Shown: one piece after another, positions 9,990-21,691 of the stretch
How the letters are laid out: every line of letters starts with the position of its first letter
How positions within the stretch are numbered: position 1 is the first letter of the stretch
DNA from: Oceanobacter mangrovi
Lineage (GTDB): Bacteria; Pseudomonadota; Gammaproteobacteria; Pseudomonadales; Oceanobacteraceae
Length of the DNA: 64,000 nucleotides
NCBI RefSeq assembly: GCF_019740315.1
Contig: NZ_JAHXZR010000003.1
Location: 62,001 to 126,000, forward strand
Direction: 5' to 3'
The notes under the pieces: model-generated
Database searches by the model: none
The model's input: only the letters and a program-made list of their open reading frames with translations
What the model was told of the DNA's origin: nothing
Position numbers and translations under genes: made by a program

Positions 9990-11468
9990 ATGAAGCCCGC
10001 CAGTGAAGCCGAGGTTGGTGATATGGACGCTGCTTATCGCAGTCCGGCTCGTTATCTGGAGCTGATCTGTCACCTGGCCTGTTATTCGCCTCTGATGATG
10101 TTGGTGGAGTACCGCTCACGGGAATCGGCCAATACGCTGGCAATGGCGGTTGCTGAGCATTATCGGACAATCGCTGATGTGGTGCATTTGCCTGCAGAAA
10201 AACTGGCCAACCCGGCCATTCTGACTGGTATGCTGGCAGCTCAGCTGAAGCTTGCCAGCTTACCTGCCGATGAGGTCGCGGCTCGCGAGGTTTTGCTTGA
10301 AGCTGCGCGTGATCGTGCGGCTGATGCTGATCCTTTGTTGGTGGTAATAAAGCAGGCAGAATTATTGCCTGAAGGTATGTTGCAGGCGATTGGTCAGCTT
10401 GCCTTGATGGCCAGTAATAGCATTGCTTTCTGCTTGTTTGGCGCTGATGGCTTTGGGCGAGGTCTGAAGGAAAGTCCAACATTGGCGCCAGTTTACCGTA
10501 TTCAACTGGATGAGCCGTTAACGCAGGATCCAGTGGTCGACGAGTTTGTTTTTTCGGCGCAAAATGATACTTCTTCTGAAGCCGCTGCTCTGGCGGAACT
10601 GAATCTGGATATACCGGTTGAAATCTCAACTGCCGGGGTTGCCTCTTCCAGTACTGGAAAAAAACATCAACGCAAAAAGGCGAGCTCGTTGCTGGCCTCC
10701 CTAACCAAACAGGCAGGCCTGGTTCTGGGGTTAATTCGTCAGCGTTTGAAGGGGGGGGTTGGTCTGGCTCTGATTCTGGTGGCGTCCCTGTTGATGACAG
10801 TTGCAGTGGTTGGTGCTCTGTACAGCGGTGATGATGAGCCCGAGCCACCAATGTTGGTAACACAGCTGCAACTGCCGGATCTGGCGACGGTGAAGGATCC
10901 AGTGGATAACTTGCCCGCGGTTACTGGTCGTGGAAAGCAGGATCTTGTTGCTGGTAACTCTTTGAATTCGCCGTCGCCGGTGGCGGCCACAACTCAGGCT
11001 CCGGTTTTGTCAGTCGAATCAAGCTCAGCAACGGATGTACGTAGCGGTGCAGTAACGCGTGCTGAAGGGGCTGCTCCAGCAGTGGTTGAAGCAGCCAAAC
11101 CGGTTGTGGCGCCCAAAGCGCCTGAAAAGGCGAAGGCGGTGGTGCAGAAATCGCTCGTGAGCAGCCCGGCCAAACCGAAATATTCAGGCTGGTTAGGACA
11201 GGATGGCTGGGCGGTACAGTTAATCGGGACATCGGAGCAGCAAGGTGCCGATGTCTATCTCAATCGATGGCAGAAAAGTGCCGGAGGTCGTTTGCTCGTG
11301 TATCGCAGTATTCGTAATGGCGCGCCTTGGTACGTGGTTGTCGGAGGTGCTTTTGCTTCGCGTGATGAGGCCACCGGCTGGGCGAATCGACTACCTTCCG
11401 GAATGAAAAATGGTACCCCCTGGGTGCGTGAATTGTCTGCTATTCGAACGCAAATTGACCCGAAATGA
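9990..11468 (+). CDS. DamX-like SPOR-domain membrane protein with degenerate AAA domain
   Basis: 492 residues. The N-terminal 180 residues resemble the AAA/ExeA-like ATPase domain of Pseudomonas proteins at the same locus, but the Walker A position reads YRSRESANT with no GKS/T, so ATP binding is doubtful. A membrane helix lies at 257-279, followed by a low-complexity Ala/Val/Pro linker and a C-terminal SPOR domain (about 405-490) with WAVQLIGT and PWYVVVGGAF. SPOR domains bind denuded peptidoglycan at division septa, so a cell-division role like that of E. coli DamX is inferred. The ATG at 9990 has gggagg six bases upstream. Confidence 0.85.
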   Translation: MKPASEAEVGDMDAAYRSPARYLELICHLACYSPLMMLVEYRSRESANTLAMAVAEHYRTIADVVHLPAEKLANPAILTGMLAAQLKLASLPADEVAAREVLLEAARDRAADADPLLVVIKQAELLPEGMLQAIGQLALMASNSIAFCLFGADGFGRGLKESPTLAPVYRIQLDEPLTQDPVVDEFVFSAQNDTSSEAAALAELNLDIPVEISTAGVASSSTGKKHQRKKASSLLASLTKQAGLVLGLIRQRLKGGVGLALILVASLLMTVAVVGALYSGDDEPEPPMLVTQLQLPDLATVKDPVDNLPAVTGRGKQDLVAGNSLNSPSPVAATTQAPVLSVESSSATDVRSGAVTRAEGAAPAVVEAAKPVVAPKAPEKAKAVVQKSLVSSPAKPKYSGWLGQDGWAVQLIGTSEQQGADVYLNRWQKSAGGRLLVYRSIRNGAPWYVVVGGAFASRDEATGWANRLPSGMKNGTPWVRELSAIRTQIDPK

Positions 11469-11523
11469 GCGCCCTGCTGGCGCAGGGTTTGCTCGTGCTG
11501 CTGGCCTATTGACCAGCGTCCAA

Positions 11524-11552
11524 TTGTGAGAGAGCGCACACATGTGTAGAAT
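11524..11552 (+). promoter_or_regulatory. Candidate sigma-70 promoter for gltBD
   Basis: TTGTGA (11524-11529), a 17-base spacer and TAGAAT (11547-11552). It lies 97 bases upstream of the gltB start in the 180-base gap after the SPOR gene. Confidence 0.45.
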
Positions 11553-11592
11553 GTGCGTCCTTTTGTCTCTGAATTGCTCGTATTTTGAGCAG

Positions 11593-11612
11593 CCTGTCGG
11601 TCTCTCGACAGG
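11593..11612 (+). promoter_or_regulatory. Stem-loop in gltB leader
   Basis: cctgtcg/cgacagg, a seven-base stem with a six-base loop, in the predicted gltB 5' untranslated region. It has no long T tract directly after it. Its role is unknown. Confidence 0.35.
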
Positions 11613-11648
11613 GCATAATTTTAATAGATTTTTGGTGAGAGCTGTTCT

Positions 11649-14600
11649 ATGAGAACTGGTCTGTATACTCCAGGCGACTACAAAGACAACTGTGGCTTTG
11701 GTCTTCTGGCCCACTTGAAGGGCCAGCCCAGCCATGAGCTGTTGAAGACAGCGATCCAATCCCTGACCTGCATGACGCACCGGGGTGGTATTGCTGCCGA
11801 TGGTAAAACCGGCGATGGCTGTGGCCTGTTGCTGCAGAAGCCGGATTCTTTCCTGCGCGCAGTAGCAACCGATGTCGGTATCGAACTGCCGGAGCAATAT
11901 GCCGTTGGTATGTTGTTCCTGGATCTGGACGATGCAATCGCTGCCGAGCAGAAAGCCGCGGTTGAGAAAGCCCTGTCCGGTCAGGGGTTGTCTGTATTGG
12001 GCTGGCGCCTGGTACCAACCAATAATGATTGTCTTGGCCCGATGGCGCTGGACTGTCTGCCTCGTTTTGAGCAGGTTTTCGTTACGACAACGGATGCGCT
12101 GAGCGATGCTGAATTTGACGTCAAGCTGTTCTATGCCCGTCGTTACGTTGAAAAAGCGCTGATTCAGTACCCGGACTTCTATATTGCCAGCCTGTCTACC
12201 CGGGTACTGTCGTACAAGGGTCTGACCATGCCGGTCGACTTGCCAAACTTCTACCTTGATCTCGGCGACGAGCGCATGGAAACCGCTATTTGTGTGTTCC
12301 ACCAACGCTTCTCGACCAACACAATGCCGCGCTGGCAGCTGGCTCAGCCTTTCCGCATGCTGGCTCACAATGGTGAGATCAACACCATTCAGGGTAACCG
12401 TAGCTGGGCTAACGCCCGTACCAGCAAGTTCAATAGTCCATTGCTGCCGAACCTGGCTGACATTGCCCCGGTTGTGAACACTACTGGTTCCGACTCTTCC
12501 TCAATGGATAACATGCTGGAACTGTTGACCACTGGTGGCATGAGTCTGTTCCGCGCCATCCGTATGATGATTCCGCCAGCCTGGCAGAACGTTGAAACCA
12601 TGGACGCTGATCTGCGTGCGTTCTATGAATACAACTCCATGCACATGGAGCCCTGGGATGGTCCGGCAGGTCTGGTAATCACTGACGGTCGTTATGCCGT
12701 TTGTGGTCTGGACCGTAACGGCCTGCGTCCATCTCGTTGGGTGATCACCAACAACGACTTTATTACTGTCGCTTCCGAAGTGGGCGTGCACAACTACGCG
12801 CCGGAAGACGTGGTTGCCAAAGGTCGTGTTGGACCTGGTCAGATCCTGGCGATCGATACCCAGGAAGGCAAGCTGCTGAAAACCGACGATATCGACAACG
12901 CCCTGAAAGTTGAACAGCCTTACAAGAAGTGGCTGCGTGAAAACGCCATCCGTCTTGAAAGCTCGCTGTCGCTGCAGCATGCCGGTCTCGACGATATGCA
13001 GGGTGATGAGCTGATGACTCATCAGAAGCTGCACCTGGTAACCAATGAAGAGCGTGACCAGGTTCTGCGTCCAATGGGTGAAGAAGGTCAGGAAGCCACA
13101 GGTTCCATGGGTGACGATACCCCTATGGCTGTGCTGTCTGGTCGTGTGCGCCATGTTGCCGATTATTTCCGTCAGCAATTTGCCCAGGTAACCAACCCGC
13201 CTATCGACCCGCTGCGTGAAGCGATCGTGATGTCGCTGGAAACCTGTGTCGGTGCCGAGAAGAACGTTTTTGAACAAACTCCGGATCACGCTGAGCGTAT
13301 CATCCTGACTTCACCTGTGCTGTCACCGCTGAAGTTTGTTGGCCTGACCCGCAACAAGTCCGATGCTTTCCGTAACCAGCGCCTGTCGCTGGCCTATGAT
13401 CCGGCGATTGGTCTGAAGCAAGCCATCATTAACCTGACCAAGGCTGCGGAAGCGGCGATTCAGTCTGGTGTGGTGTTGCTGATTCTGAGCGACCAGGAAG
13501 TGAAGCAGGAGCAACTGCTGATTCCTGCCGTGATGGCTACCGGCGCTGTTCACCATCACCTGGTGAACAATGGCCTGCGTACCAACGGCAACATCATTGT
13601 TGAAACCGGTGATGCCCGCGACCCACATCACTTTGCGGTACTGCTGGGCTTTGGTGCGACGGCTGTTTATCCATGGCTGTCCTACGACATCCTGACTGAC
13701 CTGCATCGTTCTGGCGAGTTGCTGGGTGACCCTCTGAAGTCACACCACAACTACCGCAAGGCGATTCGCAAGGGTCTGATGAAGGTGATGTCCAAAATGG
13801 GTATCTCCACCGTCACGTCCTATCGTGGTTCCCAGCTGTTCGAAGGCATTGGTCTGAGCCGCGAAGTGGTTGACCTGTGCTTCTGTGGTGTGACCAGCCG
13901 TATCGGTGGTGCCACTTTCGAAGACTTTGAAGCTGACCTCAAGCTGGTTGCTGACAAGGCCTGGAAGAAGCGCAAGAAACTGGATCAGGGTGGTTTGCTG
14001 AAATACGTCCATGGTGGCGAATATCATGCCTACAACCCGGATGTGGTGAAAGCCATTCAGGAAGCAGTACAGACCAACAGCCAGGAAGCCTACGACCGTT
14101 TTGCCAAGCTGGTAAATACGCGCTCGCCAGCAACCCTGCGTGACCTGCTGTCACTGCGCAAGGACGTTACACCGGTTGATATCCGCGAAGTAGAAGCTGC
14201 AGAAGCTCTGTTCCCGCGTTTTGATACTGCTGCGATGTCGCTGGGTGCCTTGTCACCAGAAGCACACGAAGCACTGGCGGAAGCCATGAACGAACTGGGT
14301 GGCCGCTCCAACTCCGGTGAGGGTGGTGAAGATCCACTGCGTTACGGCACCGTTCGTAACTCCAAGATCAAGCAGATTGCCTCCGGCCGTTTTGGTGTTA
14401 CTCCACATTATCTGTCCAGTGCTGAAGTACTGCAGATCAAGGTGGCCCAGGGTGCCAAGCCAGGTGAAGGTGGTCAGCTGCCAGGTGGTAAGGTTAACGA
14501 TCTGATCGCGACCCTGCGTTATTCGGTACCGGGTGTAACCCTGATTTCACCACCACCGCACCACGATATTTATTCGATTGAAGATTTGGCCCAGCTGATT

Positions 14601-16097
14601 TTCGACCTCAAGCAGGTCAACCCGGCTGCGCTGGTATCCGTGAAGCTGGTTTCCGAGCCAGGCGTTGGTACCATCGCTGCCGGCGTTGCCAAGGCCTATG
14701 CTGACCTGATTACCATTTCCGGTTATGACGGTGGTACTGCTGCATCGCCGCTGACGTCGATCAAGTACGCGGGTTCTCCGTGGGAACTGGGTCTGTCCGA
14801 AGCCCATCAGGCGCTGCGTGCCAACGACCTGCGCGGCAAGGTTCGGGTGCAGACTGACGGTGGTCTGAAGACCGGTCTGGACGTGGTGAAAGCGGCCATT
14901 CTGGGTGCTGAATCGTTCGGTTTCGGTACCCTGCCGATGGTGGCTGTGGGCTGTAAGTACCTGCGTATCTGTCACCTGAACAACTGTGCCACCGGCGTTG
15001 CGACCCAGGACGATAACCTGCGTGACAAGCATTACATCGGTACTGCCGAGATGGTTAAGAACTACTTCCGCTTCCTGGCTGAAGAAGTTCGCGGCCTGAT
15101 GGCCCAGCTGGGTGTACGTAGCATGAACGAACTGGTAGGTCGTACCGACCTGCTGGAAATTCTGGAAGGCGTCAGCAGCAAGCAGCGCCATCTGGATCTG
15201 ACGCCAATGCTGGCCAACGACCAGATTCCGGCTGACAAGCCACATACAGTACAAACCAGCCGCAACGCGCCGTTCGACGAAGGCTTGTTGGCAGAGCGCA
15301 TGATTGCAGAAACCCTGGGCGCGATTGACGCCAAACTGGGTGGTCATTTCGATTTCGAAATCACCAACTGCGACCGCTCTATCGGTGCTCGTCTGTCTGG
15401 TGAAATTGCCAAGCGTTATGGTAACCAGGGCATGGCTGCCAAGCCTATCCGCCTGAACCTGAAAGGTGTTGCCGGCCAGTCATTTGGTGTCTGGAACGCC
15501 GGTGGTCTGGAAATGGTGCTGGAAGGCGATGCCAACGACTACGTGGGTAAGGGCATGACCGGCGGCAAGCTGGTGATCTTCCCGCCGAAGGGCTCCAGCT
15601 TCAAGTCCAACGAAACCTCCATCGTTGGTAACACCTGCCTGTACGGCGCTACTGGTGGCAAGCTGCTGGCAGCTGGCCGTGCCGGTGAGCGTTTTGCTGT
15701 TCGTAACTCTGGTGCCCACGCCGTTGTAGAAGGCGCAGGCGACCACTGTTGTGAATATATGACTGGTGGTGTGGTGTGTGTGCTGGGAGCGACCGGCTAT
15801 AACTTCGGTGCAGGTATGACTGGCGGTTTCGCTTACGTACTGGATCTGGATAACAGCTTTGTCGACAAGTACAACCACGAGCTGGTTGATATTAACCGTA
15901 TTTCCAACGAAGAGACCGAAGCACACCGCAACCACTTGCGCAGTGTGATTCGCGAATTTGTTGCCGAGACCGGCAGCGCCTGGGGCCAGGAAATCATTGA
16001 TGATTTCGAACGCTACATTGGCAAGTTCTGGCTGGTAAAACCAAAGGCCGCTGATCTGCAGCAGCTGCTGAAAAACACCCGTGCTCGTCCTGAGTAA
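11649..16097 (+). CDS. gltB: Glutamate synthase (NADPH) large subunit
   Basis: Transfers the glutamine amide to 2-oxoglutarate, making two glutamates. 1482 residues, the expected size. It begins with a short propeptide; the glutaminase nucleophile is Cys16 in [10 protein letters not shown], exposed after processing. The central and FMN-binding synthase domains follow. The 3Fe-4S cluster motif [16 protein letters not shown] is near residue 1110, and the C-terminal beta-helix (GXGXG) domain closes the protein. ATG at 11649 after ggtgagag. gltD follows after 40 bases in the same direction. Confidence 0.98.
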   Translation: MRTGLYTPGDYKDNCGFGLLAHLKGQPSHELLKTAIQSLTCMTHRGGIAADGKTGDGCGLLLQKPDSFLRAVATDVGIELPEQYAVGMLFLDLDDAIAAEQKAAVEKALSGQGLSVLGWRLVPTNNDCLGPMALDCLPRFEQVFVTTTDALSDAEFDVKLFYARRYVEKALIQYPDFYIASLSTRVLSYKGLTMPVDLPNFYLDLGDERMETAICVFHQRFSTNTMPRWQLAQPFRMLAHNGEINTIQGNRSWANARTSKFNSPLLPNLADIAPVVNTTGSDSSSMDNMLELLTTGGMSLFRAIRMMIPPAWQNVETMDADLRAFYEYNSMHMEPWDGPAGLVITDGRYAVCGLDRNGLRPSRWVITNNDFITVASEVGVHNYAPEDVVAKGRVGPGQILAIDTQEGKLLKTDDIDNALKVEQPYKKWLRENAIRLESSLSLQHAGLDDMQGDELMTHQKLHLVTNEERDQVLRPMGEEGQEATGSMGDDTPMAVLSGRVRHVADYFRQQFAQVTNPPIDPLREAIVMSLETCVGAEKNVFEQTPDHAERIILTSPVLSPLKFVGLTRNKSDAFRNQRLSLAYDPAIGLKQAIINLTKAAEAAIQSGVVLLILSDQEVKQEQLLIPAVMATGAVHHHLVNNGLRTNGNIIVETGDARDPHHFAVLLGFGATAVYPWLSYDILTDLHRSGELLGDPLKSHHNYRKAIRKGLMKVMSKMGISTVTSYRGSQLFEGIGLSREVVDLCFCGVTSRIGGATFEDFEADLKLVADKAWKKRKKLDQGGLLKYVHGGEYHAYNPDVVKAIQEAVQTNSQEAYDRFAKLVNTRSPATLRDLLSLRKDVTPVDIREVEAAEALFPRFDTAAMSLGALSPEAHEALAEAMNELGGRSNSGEGGEDPLRYGTVRNSKIKQIASGRFGVTPHYLSSAEVLQIKVAQGAKPGEGGQLPGGKVNDLIATLRYSVPGVTLISPPPHHDIYSIEDLAQLIFDLKQVNPAALVSVKLVSEPGVGTIAAGVAKAYADLITISGYDGGTAASPLTSIKYAGSPWELGLSEAHQALRANDLRGKVRVQTDGGLKTGLDVVKAAILGAESFGFGTLPMVAVGCKYLRICHLNNCATGVATQDDNLRDKHYIGTAEMVKNYFRFLAEEVRGLMAQLGVRSMNELVGRTDLLEILEGVSSKQRHLDLTPMLANDQIPADKPHTVQTSRNAPFDEGLLAERMIAETLGAIDAKLGGHFDFEITNCDRSIGARLSGEIAKRYGNQGMAAKPIRLNLKGVAGQSFGVWNAGGLEMVLEGDANDYVGKGMTGGKLVIFPPKGSSFKSNETSIVGNTCLYGATGGKLLAAGRAGERFAVRNSGAHAVVEGAGDHCCEYMTGGVVCVLGATGYNFGAGMTGGFAYVLDLDNSFVDKYNHELVDINRISNEETEAHRNHLRSVIREFVAETGSAWGQEIIDDFERYIGKFWLVKPKAADLQQLLKNTRARPE

Positions 16098-17555
<1,458 letters not shown>

Positions 17556-17585
17556 TTCATCTCAAAAATGTGATGAACAGTAGAC

Positions 17586-17609
17586 AACGCGGCTTCGGCC
17601 GCGTTTTTT
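17586..17609 (+). terminator. Rho-independent terminator after gltD
   Basis: An eight-base stem aacgcggc/gccgcgtt with a TTCG tetraloop, followed by a run of T. Confidence 0.9.
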
Positions 17610-17692
17610 GTAGGTGGTCGTTTGTCGTACGTAAATGGTATGCTCCCTAGCTCGTAAAATTGTCAGGAACGGTTATAAGGGAGCTTGTCTGT

Positions 17693-20335
17693 ATGTCGGT
17701 ACGAGGTTTGTTCATCCTGGGGGCTCTGGCTACGGCCCTGGCCGCGTGTGGCGGCGGTGGCTCAGTCGCTGACGCAAATACAGGCGGTGGTTCGACAGAT
17801 TCTGACACCTCAACAGGTTCCTCCGGAGCAAGTGTCAGCGCCGCTTTGGGAAGCGGGACAGGCGCTGATTTTGAAGAAGGTGCGATTACGCTGTCTGCAG
17901 ATTATGCTCTGGTTGGTGGCAATATTACTGTGTCAGTCGATGGTGTTGATACCAACAGCACCAATGAAGCACTGACCGACAGCTATCGATATACCTTCGC
18001 TGCGGCATGTTCCTCCGCCGAGTTTTCCATTACCAGTACCTACAGTACGACCAACTCTGTCAGCTCTGTTTACCGTAACAAGGGCTGTGCAGATGGAGAT
18101 ACAATCACCGTAAGCATGTATAACGGTGACACCGGTTCGCTCATTGATACTGCGACGGCAACGATTGAAACCGATTACCCCGCTCTTGGAACTGGATCTG
18201 GCGCGTCTTTCATTGAAGGTGAACTGGATGGTGATCTGGAAGTGACTGATGATGAAGGCACTGAGCTATCGGTTAACCTGGTTAACCCGCTGGACTCCAA
18301 TGCCTTGATAACCGATACCGGCTATGTCGCTCGTTGGTTTAGTGACTGCGATGACGGCAGCTTCACCATTGCGCGTGCGACCAATTCCTCCGGTACGTTT
18401 GATAATCAATATTTGGCAGATTATAGCAGCTGTGCTGGTGATAATACCGTCACTGTGTTGGTTTCTGGATCTGATACATCATCCTGTAGCCTTGCTGATA
18501 CCAGTGGTTGCTACGCGGTTCTTACTGAAACAATTGAAGTTACTTTGGGGGAGGATCCCCAACTTGGCGTAATCGTTGACGACGCTTTTTACAGCGAACT
18601 GCTGGTTAATGGCGTGCGTGAGAGCGAATATGGAGATTCTCCGACCTCTGCTAGCGTGGATGATAGCCTGAAGCTGTCTGCTGGCGGCACCATGCTGATT
18701 AAAGCCAATATTGTTGATGCCAATGACAGTGATGCGCAAATTTCCGGAACAACTTACGGCGTAACCCTGGAGTCAAGCTGCGTCGAAGATGGAACTGCAA
18801 CGCTGGATGAAGAAGAGAAAACGACAACCAATGGCGAGGTGCGTTTTACCTACACTGCAGCAGGTTGCCTGTCAGATTCCTTCAGTGCTTATCTGTATAC
18901 GGTCGTTGATGGCGAACTAACAACTCGCATCAACAGCGAAGCTATTACCGGTATTATTTTTATTCAGTCGGCTGAAGTCGGTGGGATCAGTTTTGACAGT
19001 GTGTCTGAGGCTTATTTGTCTCTGAAAGATATTGGTGACCCGGTATTGCCGAAACAATCCGTAGTAACTTTTACGGTTGTCGATCAGCAGGGAGAGCCGG
19101 TTGAAGGACAAGAGGTAGATTTCAGTCTGAACAACACGACCGGAGGTATTACTCTTGGTAGCGGGCTTACGACTGACACCGATGTTACAGACTCCAGTGG
19201 CCAGGTGACGGTGATTGTAAATTCCGGCTCAAGTCACGCTGTTACTTCTGTCCGTGCCACTACGTTGTCGGGGTCTGGTGTTGAAATCAGTACTAACTCC
19301 CAGCCAATTACGATCACTACCGGTATTGCTGATCAGGATAGTTTTGATATCGCTGTCGACGTGTTTAACCCGCGGGCGTATGACTTTAATGGGACCGAAG
19401 TTTCTGTGACTGTCTATGCCGCTGACCAATATCAAAACCCGGTTGCAGATGGAACAACAGTGAACTTCACTGCAGAAAGTGGAACGATTGAAAGCTCCTG
19501 TGAAACATCTGGTGGGACTTGTTCTGTGACCTGGTACAGCAGCGGTACTCGCCCGGGTAACCATGCTACAAGCTTGCATCGAGTCAACGAACTCTATCCT
19601 GTTGATGATCCATCAACGACAGATGATGAAACCCTGAATACTATTTTGGGCATGACAACGATTACGGCCTACTCCATTGGTGAAGGCGGCTATACAGATA
19701 CCAATGGAAATGGCTTGTTTGATGTACTGACTTCTGGGGATCCTGAGCCATTTGTAGGTTTGGCAGAGGCTTTTCGTGATGATAACTGGAATGGTGCTGT
19801 GGATACTTACAACAGTGCTCCAGTTGAGTTTTTCGCTGACTTCGATTCAGATGAAGTCTATGACGATACCGAATCAACTGTTTACCAAGGTGTGACTTGT
19901 TCGGATAGTGCTGTGGCTCTTGGGCATTGCGCCAACCTGGCTCATGTTCGTCAGTCTATCCGGATCATTCAGAGCGACTCCAATGTCGTAATGCGTTTGT
20001 ATACCTCTGCTGATGGTGTCAACTTCACAGAGGTGGATGACATTACTCTTGGGGTGTCAGGAACTTTCTATGTATTGCTACAGGATGGCAATGGGAATTT
20101 CCCGGCAAGCGGAACATCTCTTGCGTTGTCTGGAAGTGGCTATGATGTGTTCGGCAGTTCAGGTGATGTCGGTAACTCGCTGGGATATTTGCTGGAAGAA
20201 GACAGTAGCTATACGGGCTTACCGACTTTTGGCCGCTTGTATAATGTTTCATACACAGCTGAGGACGAACCAGAGAATATTGAAATCACTGCTTCTGGCG
20301 ATGAAGCGAGCCTTACTGTTCGTTTAACCCCCTAA
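17693..20335 (+). CDS. Large Ig-like (Big_1) surface lipoprotein, function unknown
   Basis: 880 residues. A lipoprotein signal peptide ends in LAAC (Cys19), then comes a Gly/Ser/Thr linker. The first 400 residues are acidic repeats with paired cysteines. Two bacterial Ig-like type 1 segments follow (about 480-560 with DQQGEPVEGQEVDFSL, and 575-650 with QYQNPVADGTTVNFT). A Ca-binding-like DTNGNGLFD motif lies near 680. The composition (Asp, Ser, Thr) suggests an exported or surface-displayed adhesin or scaffold. The ATG at 17693 has aagggag nine bases upstream. It sits alone between the gltD terminator and its own strong terminator, interrupting the gltBD-hemE order. Base composition appears more AT-rich than in gltBD. 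Confidence 0.8.
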   Translation: MSVRGLFILGALATALAACGGGGSVADANTGGGSTDSDTSTGSSGASVSAALGSGTGADFEEGAITLSADYALVGGNITVSVDGVDTNSTNEALTDSYRYTFAAACSSAEFSITSTYSTTNSVSSVYRNKGCADGDTITVSMYNGDTGSLIDTATATIETDYPALGTGSGASFIEGELDGDLEVTDDEGTELSVNLVNPLDSNALITDTGYVARWFSDCDDGSFTIARATNSSGTFDNQYLADYSSCAGDNTVTVLVSGSDTSSCSLADTSGCYAVLTETIEVTLGEDPQLGVIVDDAFYSELLVNGVRESEYGDSPTSASVDDSLKLSAGGTMLIKANIVDANDSDAQISGTTYGVTLESSCVEDGTATLDEEEKTTTNGEVRFTYTAAGCLSDSFSAYLYTVVDGELTTRINSEAITGIIFIQSAEVGGISFDSVSEAYLSLKDIGDPVLPKQSVVTFTVVDQQGEPVEGQEVDFSLNNTTGGITLGSGLTTDTDVTDSSGQVTVIVNSGSSHAVTSVRATTLSGSGVEISTNSQPITITTGIADQDSFDIAVDVFNPRAYDFNGTEVSVTVYAADQYQNPVADGTTVNFTAESGTIESSCETSGGTCSVTWYSSGTRPGNHATSLHRVNELYPVDDPSTTDDETLNTILGMTTITAYSIGEGGYTDTNGNGLFDVLTSGDPEPFVGLAEAFRDDNWNGAVDTYNSAPVEFFADFDSDEVYDDTESTVYQGVTCSDSAVALGHCANLAHVRQSIRIIQSDSNVVMRLYTSADGVNFTEVDDITLGVSGTFYVLLQDGNGNFPASGTSLALSGSGYDVFGSSGDVGNSLGYLLEEDSSYTGLPTFGRLYNVSYTAEDEPENIEITASGDEASLTVRLTP

Positions 20336-20351
20336 TATTTACTGGTAAGGA

Positions 20352-20387
20352 CGCAGCTTTCAGATCAATCTGAAAGCTGCGATTTTT
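20352..20387 (+). terminator. Strong terminator after the Ig-like lipoprotein
   Basis: A perfect 14-base stem cgcagctttcagat/atctgaaagctgcg with a two-base loop, followed by attttt. Confidence 0.88.
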
Positions 20388-20390
20388 GTT

Positions 20391-20427
20391 ATCATCCGTC
20401 ACTGATAATTTCCCAGTGACGGATGAT
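20391..20427 (+). promoter_or_regulatory. 14-bp inverted repeat over the hemE ribosome-binding region
   Basis: Perfect arms atcatccgtcactg (20391-20404) and cagtgacggatgat (20414-20427) with a nine-base loop, ending three bases before the hemE ATG. The right arm contains the only Shine-Dalgarno-like bases (gacgga), so folding would hide the ribosome-binding site. It has no T tract. It could be an RNA switch or a DNA operator. Confidence 0.6.
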
Positions 20428-20430
20428 TGC

Positions 20431-21495
20431 ATGTCTCATCTCAAAAACGACCGTTTCCTCAAGGCTCTGCTGCGTCGGCCGGTAGACCGTACTCCCATCT
20501 GGATGATGCGTCAGGCTGGCCGTTACTTGCCAGAGTATCGCGAGTCTCGTGCCAAAGCCGGTGACTTTATGTCGCTGTGTATGAATCCTGAACTGGCTTG
20601 TGAAGTCACCATTCAGCCGCTTGATCGTTATCCACTGGATGCGGCAATTCTGTTCTCGGATATTCTGACCATTCCGGATGCCATGGGGCTGGGGCTGTAT
20701 TTTGAGGCCGGTGAAGGTCCACGCTTTAACAAGATCATCCGCACTGAAGCCGATGTGCAAAGTCTGTCTGTGGTGAATACTGAAGCGGATCTGGATTATG
20801 TACTGAAAGCCGTGAGCACTATCCGTTCTGAACTGAACGGTCGTGTGCCTTTGATTGGTTTCTCGGGGAGTCCGTGGACGCTGGCGACCTACATGGTCGA
20901 AGGCGGCTCTTCCAAGGACTTCCGTCACGTCAAGGCGATGATGTATGACACGCCGGAAGTGATGCATCAGCTGCTGGATACGCTGGCAAAATCCGTTATT
21001 GATTACCTGAATGCCCAGATTCGTGCCGGTGCCCAAGCGGTACAGATCTTTGACACCTGGGGTGGTAGCCTGAGTGATGTTTGCTATCGTGAATTTTCAC
21101 TCAAGTACATGAAGCAAATTGTTGATGGTCTGATTCGCGAGCACGAAGGTCAGCAGATCCCGGTGATTTTATTCACCAAGGGTGGTGGTCAGTGGCTGGA
21201 GTCGATGGCTGATACCGGTGCTGATGCCTTGGGTCTGGACTGGACAACAGATATCGGCAATGCCCGTAGCCGTGTCGGTGACCGCGTTGCCCTGCAAGGC
21301 AATATGGATCCTTCGGTACTGTACGCTTCGCCAGCGACCATTCGTAACGAAGTCAAACGCATCCTCGACAGCTATGGCCAGGGTTCCGGTCATGTTTTCA
21401 ACCTGGGGCATGGCATTCACCAGTTTGTGAATCCGGATCATGCCAAGGCGTTTGTTGAAGCTGTGGTTGAGCTGAGCCCGGCCTATCACGGCTAA
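20431..21495 (+). CDS. hemE: Uroporphyrinogen decarboxylase
   Basis: Decarboxylates the four acetate side chains of uroporphyrinogen III to give coproporphyrinogen III in haem synthesis. 354 residues, the usual length. Both family signatures are present: [15 protein letters not shown] near the N terminus and [13 protein letters not shown] near residue 150. The ATG at 20431 gives the normal N terminus [13 protein letters not shown]; a longer in-frame start would run through the leader hairpin. In Pseudomonas hemE directly follows gltBD; here a lipoprotein gene and two hairpins lie between. Confidence 0.98.
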   Translation: MSHLKNDRFLKALLRRPVDRTPIWMMRQAGRYLPEYRESRAKAGDFMSLCMNPELACEVTIQPLDRYPLDAAILFSDILTIPDAMGLGLYFEAGEGPRFNKIIRTEADVQSLSVVNTEADLDYVLKAVSTIRSELNGRVPLIGFSGSPWTLATYMVEGGSSKDFRHVKAMMYDTPEVMHQLLDTLAKSVIDYLNAQIRAGAQAVQIFDTWGGSLSDVCYREFSLKYMKQIVDGLIREHEGQQIPVILFTKGGGQWLESMADTGADALGLDWTTDIGNARSRVGDRVALQGNMDPSVLYASPATIRNEVKRILDSYGQGSGHVFNLGHGIHQFVNPDHAKAFVEAVVELSPAYHG

Positions 21496-21501
21496 GTTCT
21501 C

Positions 21502-21530
21502 TGGCCCCGCACTCAGAGGGGCCATTTGTT
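21502..21530 (+). terminator. Terminator-like hairpin after hemE
   Basis: tggcccc/ggggcca, a seven-base stem followed by a weak T-rich stretch (tttgtt). Confidence 0.6.
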
Positions 21531-21691
21531 ATCCTCATTGCTGAAAGCTATCACGGACAGGTGGTTTATCCTCTAATTCGCGGAATCATGATAAGGTTCT
21601 GCGGTCTTTACAACGCTTGAAGTTCGCTTCTGATGCCTTGGTACGACCCGACCAGGATAATGGACTCAAATAGATAGGGCCTTACCTCTAT

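Noticed and set aside
9760-10863. Long open frame on the minus strand across aroB and the SPOR gene
   Set aside because: It is antisense to two convincing genes and is rich in Gln, His, Arg and Pro as expected of a shadow frame, with no recognisable motif.
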